Notes: generated from the sequence alone by a model not told the origin. A stretch of DNA of 64,000 nucleotides from JBJGXI01 sp045635475 (GCF_045635475.1 NZ_JBJGXI010000002.1:1-64000), one strand, 5' to 3'; positions 9,027 to 17,670 are shown, counted from the first letter of the stretch. Program-made: numbers and translations.

Positions 9027-9251
9027 GTGAACTTAAATGAGGCAACGAAGGAAAATTTATCCTTTATTATTAATGACATGGCTGATCACTTACAGGTTGT
9101 AAATAGATCGATCATGGACCCTGAGGATTACGATTTAGAAAAGTACGATGAACTTAAATCCTTACATGATTTAATCAAGCAAAAAGGTCGTTTAAGCGTA
9201 TCTGAGACAGAGGCTTTCGTTCAAGAACTAGCATCTAATAGAAGAAAATAA
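9027..9251 (+). CDS. yfkK: UPF0435 (DUF1128) family protein, YfkK-like
   Basis: A 74-aa acidic, helical cytosolic protein without signal peptide or membrane segment, matching my memory of the UPF0435/YfkK family (NLEKPTPEN-type start; IMDPEDYDLEKYDELKSLHDLI core). The function is unknown. It begins with GTG, preceded by AAGGAGTGTTATT, a good ribosome binding site. It points against smc and rnc and sits between them; B. subtilis keeps yfkK elsewhere, so this is a local insertion or rearrangement. A hairpin at 9265-9304 ends the gene. Confidence 0.85.
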   Translation: MNLNEATKENLSFIINDMADHLQVVNRSIMDPEDYDLEKYDELKSLHDLIKQKGRLSVSETEAFVQELASNRRK

Positions 9252-9264
9252 CATGATGAATCAC

Positions 9265-9304
9265 AGAAGAGGAGGCTTCAGTGTTAATTGAAACATCCTC
9301 TTCT
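9265..9304. terminator. Bidirectional terminator between yfkK and rnc
   Basis: Arms AGAAGAGGA (from 9265) and TCCTCTTCT (to 9304) enclose a second short paired segment. It lies between the convergent ends of yfkK (+) and rnc (-), and so could stop transcription from both sides, although the T-runs are short. Confidence 0.6.
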
Positions 9305-9307
9305 GCT

Positions 9308-10000
9308 TTATCTATTTAGTTCATCTAATGCTTTTTTGGCAGCTCGTTGTTCTGCTTCTTTTTTTGTTCGACCAACACCGACCCCTGCAACTTCTTCGTT
9401 AATTACTACCTGGGCAATAAATTCACGATCATGTGCCGGGCCTTTTTCATCAATAATGTGATACTCTACAATACCACTTTTATTTTGTTGAACATTTTCT
9501 TGCAACTGACTTTTATAATCCATCGCATGAGAAAAAGCACCTTTACTAATACTAGGAAACACAGTCTCTTCTAAAAAACGAAGCGCAATATCAAACCCTT
9601 GATCTAAATATAGGGCACCGATAAATGATTCAAACACATCAGCAAGAAGAGCTGGACGATTTCTGCCACCCGTCATTTCCTCGCCTTTACCAAGTAAGAT
9701 AAAATCACTAAAACCAATAGCATTTGCAAAATTAACTAAAGAGGCCTCACATACTATTGATGCTCTAAGTTTTGTTAATTCTCCTTCTGCCATTTCCGGG
9801 AATTCCCGGTACAAGTACTGGGATACCCCAAGTTCTAGCACTGCATCTCCTAAAAATTCTAAACGTTCATTATCCTCGTAGTTTTTTTTACGATGCTCAT
9901 TCACATAAGATGAATGGGTAAAAGCCTGTTTTAACAGATGAAGATTGTTAAATGATATGCCTAATTTGTTCTGCAATATTTGAAAATCCACATACTTCAC
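9308..10000 (-). CDS. rnc: Ribonuclease III
   Basis: Double-strand-specific endonuclease that processes rRNA precursors and the scRNA of SRP and, in B. subtilis, guards against prophage toxins. The 230-aa protein has the endonuclease signature NERLEFLGDAVLEL at residues 44-57, the second metal-site segment LLADVFESFIGALYLDQ (about 114-130) and a C-terminal dsRNA-binding domain (about 155-228, ending GVGRTKKEAEQRAAKKALDEL). It is about 20 residues shorter at the N-terminus than the B. subtilis enzyme as I remember it; AGGTG lies just ahead of the ATG. It lies in the conserved acpP-rnc-smc order. Confidence 0.97.
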   Translation of the reverse strand: MKYVDFQILQNKLGISFNNLHLLKQAFTHSSYVNEHRKKNYEDNERLEFLGDAVLELGVSQYLYREFPEMAEGELTKLRASIVCEASLVNFANAIGFSDFILLGKGEEMTGGRNRPALLADVFESFIGALYLDQGFDIALRFLEETVFPSISKGAFSHAMDYKSQLQENVQQNKSGIVEYHIIDEKGPAHDREFIAQVVINEEVAGVGVGRTKKEAEQRAAKKALDELNR

Positions 10001-10030
10001 CTACCTAATATGTGTGCTTAATAAACAAAT

Positions 10031-10064
10031 TGGAGAAAGCCCCGCATTATAGAGCGAGACTTTC
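10031..10064 (-). terminator. Weak hairpin between acpP and rnc
   Basis: On the minus strand GAAAGTCTCGC pairs with GCGGGGCTTTC (with G-U pairs) around a short A/T loop. No clear T-run follows, so this is either a partial terminator that tunes rnc expression or an mRNA-end stabilising stem. Confidence 0.4.
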
Positions 10065-10106
10065 ATCCATACTGTCTTTGCCAAATAGCACTTTAACAAT
10101 ATTTTA

Positions 10107-10349
10107 TTATTGAGTGCTGCTTATGTAATTCACAGCATCTCCAACTGTTTCAATCTTCTCTGCTTCCTCATCAGAAATTTCCATATCAAACTCATCCTCA
10201 AGCTCCATTACTAGCTCAACAACATCTAATGAATCCGCCTCTAAATCATCCTTAAAAGATGCTTCCATTGTAACTTTAGACTCATCTACGTCTAAACGAT
10301 CAACAACAATTTTCTTAACACGATCAAAAGTATCCGCCACCAAACTCAC
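10107..10349 (-). CDS. acpP: Acyl carrier protein
   Basis: Carries growing acyl chains on 4'-phosphopantetheine during fatty acid synthesis. The 80-aa acidic protein has the attachment motif DSLDVVELVMELEDEF with the modified serine at residue 40. It starts MSLVADTFDRVKKIVVDRL and ends AVNYISSTQ. It is the last lipid gene of the fapR-plsX-fabD-fabG-acpP order. A 271-bp gap filled by two folded repeats (10367-10610) separates it from fabG, so its level may be set independently. Confidence 0.98.
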   Translation of the reverse strand: MSLVADTFDRVKKIVVDRLDVDESKVTMEASFKDDLEADSLDVVELVMELEDEFDMEISDEEAEKIETVGDAVNYISSTQ

Positions 10350-10366
10350 CCCCTTTCAAAATTATA

Positions 10367-10483
10367 AAGTGCAGGCGACTGCTTAGGTCCGACTGGATAA
10401 GCAAGCTGCCGAAATGTGACGCGATCTTCGTCACATGTAGGTAGATTGCTTATCACAGCGAGGACCTAGGAGCCGGAACTAGA
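10367..10483 (+). repeat. Family A short structured repeat, unit A7
   Basis: Non-coding folded unit in the fabG-acpP gap. Nested pairings: TAGGTCC (10384-10390) with GGACCTA (10462-10468), GATAAGCAA (10396-10404) with TTGCTTATC (10446-10454), and inner hairpin ATGTGACG/CGTCACAT (10414-10421 with 10429-10436). The edges (GCAGGCGA..AGCCGGAACTAGA) resemble those of the unit at 52241, but most of the interior differs in sequence while keeping the nested-stem plan. Confidence 0.8.
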
Positions 10484-10487
10484 TTGG

Positions 10488-10610
10488 TTATAAGCATGAG
10501 TGGGCTCGCTCAGATGCGACATGCATAAGCAGGGCGCCGGAAGTGACCACGGGTTTAGGTCACTGTAGGTGAACTGCTTATGACACGAGCATCTAGCCCA
10601 CGCAGCTAGA
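10488..10610 (+). repeat. Family A short structured repeat, unit A8
   Basis: A second folded unit directly after A7 in the fabG-acpP gap. Pairings: GTGGGCT (10500-10506) with AGCCCAC (10595-10601), AGATGC (10512-10517) with GCATCT (10589-10594), CATAAGCAG (10524-10532) with CTGCTTATG (10574-10582), and AGTGACC/GGTCACT (10542-10548 with 10558-10564). It shares the element GGGCGCCGGAAGTGACC with the general family style and ends AGCTAGA. No ORF. Confidence 0.75.
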
Positions 10611-10620
10611 AATGACACCA

Positions 10621-11361
10621 TTACATTACCATTCCACCATCTACATGTATCGTCTGTCCAGTTACATAATTCGCATCCTCTGACGCTAAAAAACGAACAA
10701 CTCGCGCCACATCTTCCGCTTGACCAAGCTTTGCTAATGGAATTAGATTAAGCATTCCTGAACGTTGCTCTTCTGTTAGCTTATCAGTCATATCTGTTTC
10801 GATAAATCCAGGAGCAATCGCATTAACAAGAATGTTTCTAGTTGCTAATTCTTTCGCAGTCGTTTTTGTTAAACCAATTACGCCAGCTTTGGCTGCAACG
10901 TAATTTGCTTGACCTGGATTTCCACTTACACCTACTACAGATGCGATGTTAATTATTCTACCAGATCTTTGCTTCATCATCTGCCTTGTAACAGCTTTTG
11001 TGCACAAGAAAACACCTTTAAGATTCGTTTGAATAACTTCATCAAACTCCTCGACTTTCATACGCATTAATAAGTTATCTCTTGTAATCCCAGCATTATT
11101 AACAAGGATATCGAGACTACCATATTCTTCAATGACTGTTTTTATCATATCTTTTACTTCTGATTCTTCAGCTACATTTGCTTTTATTTTTATTGCTTTA
11201 ACTCCGATTTGCTCAATTTCATTAACTACTTCTTGAGCCTTCACTTCATTTCCAGCAAAATTAATAGCAACATTTGCTCCATTTTTAGCAAGCTCAATTG
11301 CAATTGCTCTACCGATTCCACGCGATCCACCAGTTACTAGTGCCGTTTTACCTTTTAACAT
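10621..11361 (-). CDS. fabG: 3-oxoacyl-ACP reductase FabG
   Basis: NADPH-dependent reduction of beta-ketoacyl-ACP in the elongation cycle. The 246-aa short-chain dehydrogenase has the cofactor loop TGGSRGIGRAI (residues 10-20), NNAG at 88-91, and the catalytic triad Ser141, Tyr154, Lys158 (YVAAK). The C-terminus HVDGGMVM is typical. Its ATG shares one base with the stop of fabD, so the two are translationally coupled. Part of the FapR-controlled operon. Confidence 0.97.
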   Translation of the reverse strand: MLKGKTALVTGGSRGIGRAIAIELAKNGANVAINFAGNEVKAQEVVNEIEQIGVKAIKIKANVAEESEVKDMIKTVIEEYGSLDILVNNAGITRDNLLMRMKVEEFDEVIQTNLKGVFLCTKAVTRQMMKQRSGRIINIASVVGVSGNPGQANYVAAKAGVIGLTKTTAKELATRNILVNAIAPGFIETDMTDKLTEEQRSGMLNLIPLAKLGQAEDVARVVRFLASEDANYVTGQTIHVDGGMVM

Positions 11362-12308
11362 TAGGATTCCTCCTTATACCATTCCATAAACTCTGATAAC
11401 GATGCAGGATCTTGTATAGCAAAAGTTTTCATACGACGATTTACTTTTTTAACAAGTCCATTCAAAACTTTCCCATTACCTACTTCAACAATCGCATCAA
11501 CATTTGATTGAATGATTTCCTCAATAATCTCTTCAAATCGTACAGGTGAATATAACTGTTTAACTAATAAATCCGGGATATCGATTTGCTCAGTAACTGT
11601 TTGAGCAGTAACATTTGCAACGACTGGAACTTTTGCATCTCTTATACTGACATTTTCTAAAGCTTCCCGAAATTGTTCGGCTGCAGGCTCCATAAGTCGC
11701 GAATGAAATGGTCCACTAACATTTAAAGGAATCACTCGTTTCGCACCTTTTTCTGCTAATTTTTCTTGAGCAATTTCAATCCCTTGTTTCGTTCCTGAAA
11801 TAACAACTTGTCCTGGACAATTAAGATTAGCAATATCTACTGTTTCTGTTGAAGTGTTATTAATATCTTGGATTACTTCTTCAATAACCGCCAATTCGGA
11901 TCCAAGTACGGCCGCCATTGCTCCTTGACCTTTTGGATAAGCACTTTCCATTAATTGTCCTCGTTTCTGGACTAACGGAAGTGCATCATCTAAAGATAAA
12001 GATCCAGCTGCAACTAATGCACTATATTCACCAAGGCTATGGCCAGCAGTTATAACAGGTTCAACACCTTGCTGACGAAGTATGTGGTTAATTGCTACGC
12101 TTGTTAATAGCAGTGCCGGCTGTGCATTCACCGTATTAGTAAGTTCATCAGCAGGTCCTTCAAACATTAGCGCAGTTATATCTGTTTTTAATAACTGATT
12201 TGCTTTTTCAAAAATTTCTTGTACTTCTTCGTATGTATCATACATTGCTTTCCCCATACCGATTGCTTGGGAACCCTGTCCAGGAAAGACAAAAGCAACA
12301 CGTTTCAT
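11361..12308 (-). CDS. fabD: Malonyl-CoA:ACP transacylase FabD
   Basis: Transfers malonyl from CoA to ACP, supplying the extender unit. The 315-aa protein opens with FVFPGQGSQAIGMG (residues 7-19), has the nucleophile motif GHSLGE with Ser91, and the catalytic His in GPFHSRLMEPA (about 203). It follows plsX by one base and overlaps fabG by one base. Confidence 0.97.
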   Translation of the reverse strand: MKRVAFVFPGQGSQAIGMGKAMYDTYEEVQEIFEKANQLLKTDITALMFEGPADELTNTVNAQPALLLTSVAINHILRQQGVEPVITAGHSLGEYSALVAAGSLSLDDALPLVQKRGQLMESAYPKGQGAMAAVLGSELAVIEEVIQDINNTSTETVDIANLNCPGQVVISGTKQGIEIAQEKLAEKGAKRVIPLNVSGPFHSRLMEPAAEQFREALENVSIRDAKVPVVANVTAQTVTEQIDIPDLLVKQLYSPVRFEEIIEEIIQSNVDAIVEVGNGKVLNGLVKKVNRRMKTFAIQDPASLSEFMEWYKEES

Positions 12309-12309
12309 A

Positions 12310-13314
12310 TTATTCCTCCTTATCCCCTACATCCATCGATTGCACTGTAGTTGCAATAATGCCGGTAACATCTTGTTCCACCATGTCACAAGCTTGTTTA
12401 ATCGCATTAAATACAGCTCTTGCATTGGATGAACCATGGGCTTTAATTACGGGTGCTGCTAATCCGAACAGACCAGCCCCTCCGTATTCTGAGTAGTCTA
12501 ATTGATCTTTTAAGCCTTTTAAATCAGATTTTATAAAACCAGCCGCAATTTTCGTTTTCACACTACCTGTTAGAACTTTTTTCAACATTGAAAACATCGT
12601 CATAGCAGTTCCTTCAATTGTTTTTAGTGCTATATTGCCACTAAAACCGTCCGTTACTACAACATCAGCAACACCTTCTAATAGATCACGCGCTTCCACA
12701 TTTCCAATAAAGTTTATTGGTGCATCCTTCAGAAGCTCATAGGCTTTTTTTGTAAGATCATTACCTTTTCCTTCTTCTGTTCCTACATTCAGCAGGCCAA
12801 CCTTTGGTGAAGCTATACCACGAACGTTTTCTACATAAATAGAACCCATAATCGCGTATTGTACAAGGTGCTGTGCTTTCGCATCAACATTGGCTCCAAC
12901 ATCTAAAAGTAAGAACCCCTTACCATCAAGTGTTGGCAGTGTAGGACTTAGTGCAGGTCGATCTATTCCTTTTATGCGTCCGACTACGAACAATCCCGCA
13001 CTCATTAATGCACCTGTGTTACCCGCTGATATACAAGCATCCACACGTTTTTCCTTGACTTCATTTGCCATGAGTACTAAGGATGCATCTTTTTTGCGCC
13101 TCACTGCTCTTACTGGCTCATCATCCGATGTGATCATTTCTGTAGTATGTATAACTTGAATGTTTCTGTTATCTGTTAAGTATGAATTAATTTTATCCTG
13201 GTCACCTACTAAAGTTATTTCTAGACCAGGAATTTTCTTCACTGCTTCCATTGCTCCTAAAACGATCTCTTTTGGAGCGTGATCTCCACCCATTGCATCA
13301 ATCGCTATTTTCAT
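12310..13314 (-). CDS. plsX: Phosphate acyltransferase PlsX
   Basis: Makes acyl-phosphate from acyl-ACP for PlsY, committing acyl chains to phospholipid. The 334-aa protein starts MKIAIDAMGGDHAPKEIVLGAMEA and has the conserved ISAGNTGALMSAGLF, LLDVGAN and DGFSGNIALKTIEG segments. The start at 13314 is chosen because it is the family's MKIAIDAMGGDH; upstream in-frame ATGs lie inside fapR. The first 17 bases overlap the end of fapR, consistent with coupling in the lipid operon. Confidence 0.97.
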   Translation of the reverse strand: MKIAIDAMGGDHAPKEIVLGAMEAVKKIPGLEITLVGDQDKINSYLTDNRNIQVIHTTEMITSDDEPVRAVRRKKDASLVLMANEVKEKRVDACISAGNTGALMSAGLFVVGRIKGIDRPALSPTLPTLDGKGFLLLDVGANVDAKAQHLVQYAIMGSIYVENVRGIASPKVGLLNVGTEEGKGNDLTKKAYELLKDAPINFIGNVEARDLLEGVADVVVTDGFSGNIALKTIEGTAMTMFSMLKKVLTGSVKTKIAAGFIKSDLKGLKDQLDYSEYGGAGLFGLAAPVIKAHGSSNARAVFNAIKQACDMVEQDVTGIIATTVQSMDVGDKEE

Positions 13315-13891
13315 TAATCGATTCTCCTTTTGGGTCATTTGAGCGAAACATATTGAATGTTCCGGAGAAAACTTTTTCCTTTTCGACAAAGCTATTAACT
13401 CTGACTACTGTCTTACCTTTCGCATCTAAACCGAGAACTTCTGCTTTTGCAACTACACGTTCCCCTTGCTTTACCTGATGAGTGAACTTAATGTCTGCAC
13501 TAGCTGTTAAAGCCAGCTCATCATCAATAACGGCAACGGCTAAAGAATTGGCTTGAGCAAATAGATGATGCCCACGTGCGATCGAATTTCGTGAAAAAAC
13601 GTGTTCAGGACTTATATCAAGAATCGATATTGCTCGCTTATCCAGCTCTAAATCAATCACTTCACCGATCACTTCGTCGATTGGTAGAGCTTTGACTGTT
13701 TCATTCCATTGCGTCGTGGCCACCGATTTAATTCGTTCTCTAAGCTCTGGTATGGACAACTCCATACGATCAAGCCTGATTGTTTGAATACTAACTTGAA
13801 ATTTTTTAGACAAATGCTCATCTGTGATAAAAGGCATTTCTTCTATCGTCTCTTTGAGTAATTGTTGTCTCTCCTTTTTATTCCTTTTCAT
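13298..13891 (-). CDS. fapR: Malonyl-CoA-responsive lipid regulator FapR
   Basis: Repressor of the fatty acid and phospholipid genes; malonyl-CoA binding to its hotdog domain releases it from DNA. The 197-aa protein has an N-terminal HTH (about residues 18-48, FITDEHLSKKFQVSIQTIRLDRMEL), a linker helix, and a C-terminal thioesterase-like hotdog domain (about 75-190). It heads the operon and has its own operator overlapping the start site (13910-13927), so it is autoregulated. Confidence 0.97.
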   Translation of the reverse strand: MKRNKKERQQLLKETIEEMPFITDEHLSKKFQVSIQTIRLDRMELSIPELRERIKSVATTQWNETVKALPIDEVIGEVIDLELDKRAISILDISPEHVFSRNSIARGHHLFAQANSLAVAVIDDELALTASADIKFTHQVKQGERVVAKAEVLGLDAKGKTVVRVNSFVEKEKVFSGTFNMFRSNDPKGESINENSD

Positions 13892-13909
13892 TCATTACAC
13901 CGTCCGTTT

Positions 13910-13927
13910 TATGACTAGGTACTAATA
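13910..13927 (-). promoter_or_regulatory. FapR operator
   Basis: On the minus strand the sequence TATTAGTACCTAGTCATA matches the FapR box known from B. subtilis (TTAGTACC followed by its inverted half). It covers the expected transcription start just downstream of the -10 box, where bound FapR would block initiation. Confidence 0.88.
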
Positions 13928-13929
13928 GT

Positions 13930-13958
13930 AATATATAATACCAATGCTTATTATGCAA
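13930..13958 (-). promoter_or_regulatory. Sigma-A promoter of fapR-plsX-fabD-fabG-acpP
   Basis: TTGCAT (13953-13958) and TATATT (13930-13935) on the minus strand, separated by exactly 17 bp, immediately upstream of the FapR operator and about 40 bases before the fapR ATG. The -35 end lies just after the recG stop region. Confidence 0.85.
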
Positions 13959-13971
13959 GCAACAAATTTCA

Positions 13972-16008
13972 CTAATCTAGTACTTGACCTTGAAGTGAAC
14001 TTTCTTCTTTTAATTTATTTCTCATTGTTTGGTAATGCGGGTCTTCTGCTAACCTGTTTTCAGCAATAATTAAAGCAGCATCTTGTCTAGCGGTCTCTAG
14101 AGCACGGTAATCGTGAACCATATCGCCAACTTTAAATTCAGGTATACCACTTTGCTTTTTACCAAAAAAATCTCCTGGACCTCTCAACTGTAAATCTTGC
14201 TCAGATAATTCGAAGCCATCTGTTGTTTCTGTCATAATTCGCATCCGCTCTTTCCCAACTTCACCTTTAGGATCAGCAACCAGAATACAATAGCTTTGCG
14301 CGTCTCCTCGTCCCACTCTACCACGCAATTGATGAAGTTGGGAAAGACCAAATCTTTCTGCGTCATAGATAACAATAATTGTAGCATTCGGAACATTTAC
14401 ACCGACTTCAACTACGGTTGTAGATACTAACACTTGTACTTGGTTTGCAGCAAATTCTTTCATGACAGCTTCCTTTTCATCAGAATGTAGCCTACCGTGC
14501 ATTAGTCCAACTTGTAATTCTGAAGCAAAGTGTGCCTGTAGCATCGTGTAAAGATCAACAGCATTTTGAATATCTAGCTTATCTGATTCCTCGATCAGTG
14601 GACAGATTACATATGCCTGATGTCCGTTTTTAACTTCTTTATGAATAAACTGTAGCACGCGATCAAACATATTATCTTTTACCCAATAAGTATCTACTGG
14701 TTTTCTCCCCGCAGGCATTTCATCGATTTGCGATACATCCATATCACCGAAAGCTGTTATCGCCAAAGTTCTTGGAATTGGCGTTGCAGTCATAAATAAC
14801 ACATCAGGATCTAATCCCTTTTCCCTCAACATTCTTCGTTGATTGACACCAAATCGATGTTGTTCATCTACAATTACTAGTCCCAAATGGTGGAAGGAAA
14901 CTTCATCTTGTATTAATGCATGTGTACCTACTAGAATATCTACTTCATTCGCTTGGACGCGTTCAAGGATATCTTTCCTTCGCTTGCCTTTAATTGATCC
15001 TGTTAATAATTCGACTCGCGCGAAGCCGTCCATTAATGTGGTCAACGATTGGTAATGCTGTTCTGCTAGAATTTCAGTTGGAACCATTAATGCACCTTGC
15101 TTACCTGCTGTTATAGCCGCATACAAACAAATGGCCGCCACTGCTGTTTTCCCTGAACCTACATCTCCTTGTAATAATCGGTTCATTCGGTTTACTGATT
15201 TCATATCTAACAAAATTTCTTTTAAGCTGCGTTTCTGAGCACTAGTTAATGGAAACGGAAAGCTTTTTATAAATAGTTCAACTTTTTCTTTGTCATATTC
15301 CTGGTTATGACCTTTTGTAGCTTCTTTAATCCGCTTACGTAATAATTGCATTTTTAATTGGAATAATAAAAACTCCTCATAAATAAACCTTCTACGCGCG
15401 TGCTTTAATAGCTGATGATTTTCAGGAAAGTGGATTTGCTTAATCGCTTGACTGCGCCGAGGTAGCTTGTACTTTTCTATATAGTAAGCTGGCAGAATTT
15501 CTTCAACTTGACCACTATAGTCGCTAACTGCATTTTTTATTATTTTCTTTAATTGCAGATTTGTAACTTCTCCCTTTAAAGGATAAACAGGCTGGATAGG
15601 TTCATGCGCATTAGCTTCACCTTTTTTGTAGTTACTAACAGTTATTTGTAAGCGGTGCTGATCCCATTTTCCTGTTACCGTTAACGTGTCACCAGCATGA
15701 ATCTGCTTTTTGGCAAATGCTCGATTAAACATCACTGCTTTAACAACCATATGTTCGACTTGGAGTTGAACAATTAACCTCGATTTATTTCGACCGAAAA
15801 ACGTTAAGGTCGGCTCAGCAAGAACCTGACCCTCAATCGTAGCTTTTTCATTATGTTCAATTTCACTCAACGGCTTACGTTCATAAACATCGTATCTGTT
15901 AGGGAAGTAATATAATAAATCTTCAATAGTACCGATACCCATATCAATTAATGCTTCACCTAACTTTTCTCCTACACCTTTTACTTGTACAACAGGAGCT
16001 TTCAGCAT
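13972..16008 (-). CDS. recG: ATP-dependent DNA helicase RecG
   Basis: Branch-migrates stalled forks and Holliday junctions. The 678-aa protein has an N-terminal wedge/OB domain (about 1-230) and SF2 helicase motifs: GDVGSGKTAVAAI (Walker A, about 280), DEQHRFGVNQR (motif II), MTATPIPRTLA (motif III) and QLRGRVGRG (motif VI), with a C-terminal TRG segment. It follows sdaAA by 6 bp and precedes the fapR promoter. Confidence 0.98.
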   Translation of the reverse strand: MLKAPVVQVKGVGEKLGEALIDMGIGTIEDLLYYFPNRYDVYERKPLSEIEHNEKATIEGQVLAEPTLTFFGRNKSRLIVQLQVEHMVVKAVMFNRAFAKKQIHAGDTLTVTGKWDQHRLQITVSNYKKGEANAHEPIQPVYPLKGEVTNLQLKKIIKNAVSDYSGQVEEILPAYYIEKYKLPRRSQAIKQIHFPENHQLLKHARRRFIYEEFLLFQLKMQLLRKRIKEATKGHNQEYDKEKVELFIKSFPFPLTSAQKRSLKEILLDMKSVNRMNRLLQGDVGSGKTAVAAICLYAAITAGKQGALMVPTEILAEQHYQSLTTLMDGFARVELLTGSIKGKRRKDILERVQANEVDILVGTHALIQDEVSFHHLGLVIVDEQHRFGVNQRRMLREKGLDPDVLFMTATPIPRTLAITAFGDMDVSQIDEMPAGRKPVDTYWVKDNMFDRVLQFIHKEVKNGHQAYVICPLIEESDKLDIQNAVDLYTMLQAHFASELQVGLMHGRLHSDEKEAVMKEFAANQVQVLVSTTVVEVGVNVPNATIIVIYDAERFGLSQLHQLRGRVGRGDAQSYCILVADPKGEVGKERMRIMTETTDGFELSEQDLQLRGPGDFFGKKQSGIPEFKVGDMVHDYRALETARQDAALIIAENRLAEDPHYQTMRNKLKEESSLQGQVLD

Positions 16009-16014
16009 CTTTCT

Positions 16015-16899
16015 TCACACTTTCTTGTCTGGGCTACCATAAATCTTTGCCGCCAATGCGCGCCCAGTTGGTGTTGCGGCTAATCCACCTTCAGCTGTTT
16101 CTCTTAATGCTGTTGGCATTGTTTTTCCAATCCGATACATTGCACCAATAACTTCATCACAAGGAATACGGCTTGTAATTCCGGCTAAAGCCATATCAGC
16201 AGATACGATTGCATTTGAAGCACCTGCGGCATTTCTTTTAACACAAGGAACTTCCACAAGGCCCGCAACGGGATCACATACTAATCCAAGCATATTTTTT
16301 AAACTAATCGCAAATGCTTCCGAACTTTGCTGTGGCGTTCCCCCAGCCATTTCCACAATAGCAGCAGCTGCCATCGCTGCCGCCGAGCCAACCTCAGCTT
16401 GACATCCACCAGCAGCGCCCGATATAAACGCATTATTCGCTACAACAAAACCAAATGCACCAGATGTAAATAAGTACCTTATCATTTGCTCTCTCGTCGG
16501 ATTAAGTCTGTCTGCAACGGCGAAAAGCGTGCCTGGCACACACCCTGCACTTCCTGCTGTTGGCGTAGCGCAAATCGTCCCCATCGCTGCATTAACTTCA
16601 TTTGTTGCAACTGCTTTACTAACAGCATCTAACAATAGATTACCCGACAACGGGTTTTGTTCTTGCATATACTTTTGTAATAGGACTGCATCTCCGCCAG
16701 TTAATCCTGAATGAGACTTTACACCTTTTAATCCCTCTTCAACAGCATTTTCCATAACATGAAGATTCTTTTCCATCTGATTCATAATTTCTTCACGCGA
16801 TTTATCATGAACATCCATCTCTTGCCTAATCATAACTTCTGATATTAGAATATTTTCATTTGTAGCAATCTCTACTAGTTCAGCAACATTACGAAACAT
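16015..16899 (-). CDS. sdaAA: L-serine dehydratase, alpha subunit
   Basis: Iron-sulphur L-serine dehydratase, converting serine to pyruvate and ammonia; works with SdaAB. The 294-aa subunit has the cluster-ligand cysteines in GSAGCVPG, GAAGGCQAEVGSA and LVCDPVAGLVEVPC. In B. subtilis this split two-subunit enzyme is encoded next to recG in the same order. Starts MFRNVAELVEIATNENILISEVM, 39 bp after sdaAB. Confidence 0.96.
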   Translation of the reverse strand: MFRNVAELVEIATNENILISEVMIRQEMDVHDKSREEIMNQMEKNLHVMENAVEEGLKGVKSHSGLTGGDAVLLQKYMQEQNPLSGNLLLDAVSKAVATNEVNAAMGTICATPTAGSAGCVPGTLFAVADRLNPTREQMIRYLFTSGAFGFVVANNAFISGAAGGCQAEVGSAAAMAAAAIVEMAGGTPQQSSEAFAISLKNMLGLVCDPVAGLVEVPCVKRNAAGASNAIVSADMALAGITSRIPCDEVIGAMYRIGKTMPTALRETAEGGLAATPTGRALAAKIYGSPDKKV

Positions 16900-16938
16900 A
16901 TAATAGCCCCCTATGATGTTATTCTTCGTTGTTTCTTA

Positions 16939-17601
16939 TCAATCGACAATCTTGGATACTTGTAAGATATGGTCCGCTTCCTTCAATTCATTTAAGATAA
17001 TATCGTTGACATTCTGGTCTACTTCAATAATCATTAGCGCTTCCTTACCAATATCTTTACGCGATACTTCCATCCGTCCAATATTGACTTCATTCCTTGC
17101 CAATATTTGAGTAATCGAGGCAATTGCACCGAATCGATCATTGTGCATCACTAATAACGCCGGATGATTACCAGATAAATGTAGTTCAAAACCGTTTAAT
17201 TCTGTGATTTCTACTTTTCCTCCACCAATCGATATCCCAACTAATTCTAGCTGTTCATCATCGTCGGTTAATATCACCCTAGCAGTATTAGGGTGCTCTG
17301 TCGCAGCTTCGTCTTCATAAAAATTTATTGTCATACCTTTTGCTTTTGCATCTTTTATAGAACTGCTTATTCGTTGATCATCTGTATCATAATCTAAAAT
17401 CCCACCAATAAGAGCAACGTCCGTTCCATGCCCTCTATACGTTTTGGCAAATGATCCATATAAATAAATATCAACCTTTGTTGGTTCTTTTCCAAATAAC
17501 GTTCTTGCAGCCCTTCCGATTCGTGCTGCACCTGCTGTATGTGAACTTGATGGACCAATCATAACTGGACCGATAATATCAAAAACTGATTTATATTTCA
17601 T
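16939..17601 (-). CDS. sdaAB: L-serine dehydratase, beta subunit
   Basis: Partner of SdaAA. The 220-aa protein has the N-terminal catalytic-fold signature GPVMIGPSSSHTAGAARIGRAAR (about residues 11-33) and a C-terminal ACT domain (about 145-218), probably for serine sensing. It heads the sdaAB-sdaAA-recG unit, with a promoter at 17643-17670. RBS AAGGATGGTGT ahead of the ATG. Confidence 0.96.
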   Translation of the reverse strand: MKYKSVFDIIGPVMIGPSSSHTAGAARIGRAARTLFGKEPTKVDIYLYGSFAKTYRGHGTDVALIGGILDYDTDDQRISSSIKDAKAKGMTINFYEDEAATEHPNTARVILTDDDEQLELVGISIGGGKVEITELNGFELHLSGNHPALLVMHNDRFGAIASITQILARNEVNIGRMEVSRKDIGKEALMIIEVDQNVNDIILNELKEADHILQVSKIVD

Positions 17602-17642
17602 TTTACACCATCCTTAAGTTAAGACGATAACCCTTATCTTCT

Positions 17643-17670
17643 AGTATAACTGGTTCTGAAAAAGAAGCAA
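17643..17670 (-). promoter_or_regulatory. Sigma-A promoter for sdaAB-sdaAA-recG
   Basis: TTGCTT (17665-17670), 16-bp spacer, TATACT (17643-17648) on the minus strand, about 42 bases ahead of the sdaAB ATG and immediately downstream of family A repeat A2, so the repeat is just outside this transcript. Confidence 0.65.
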
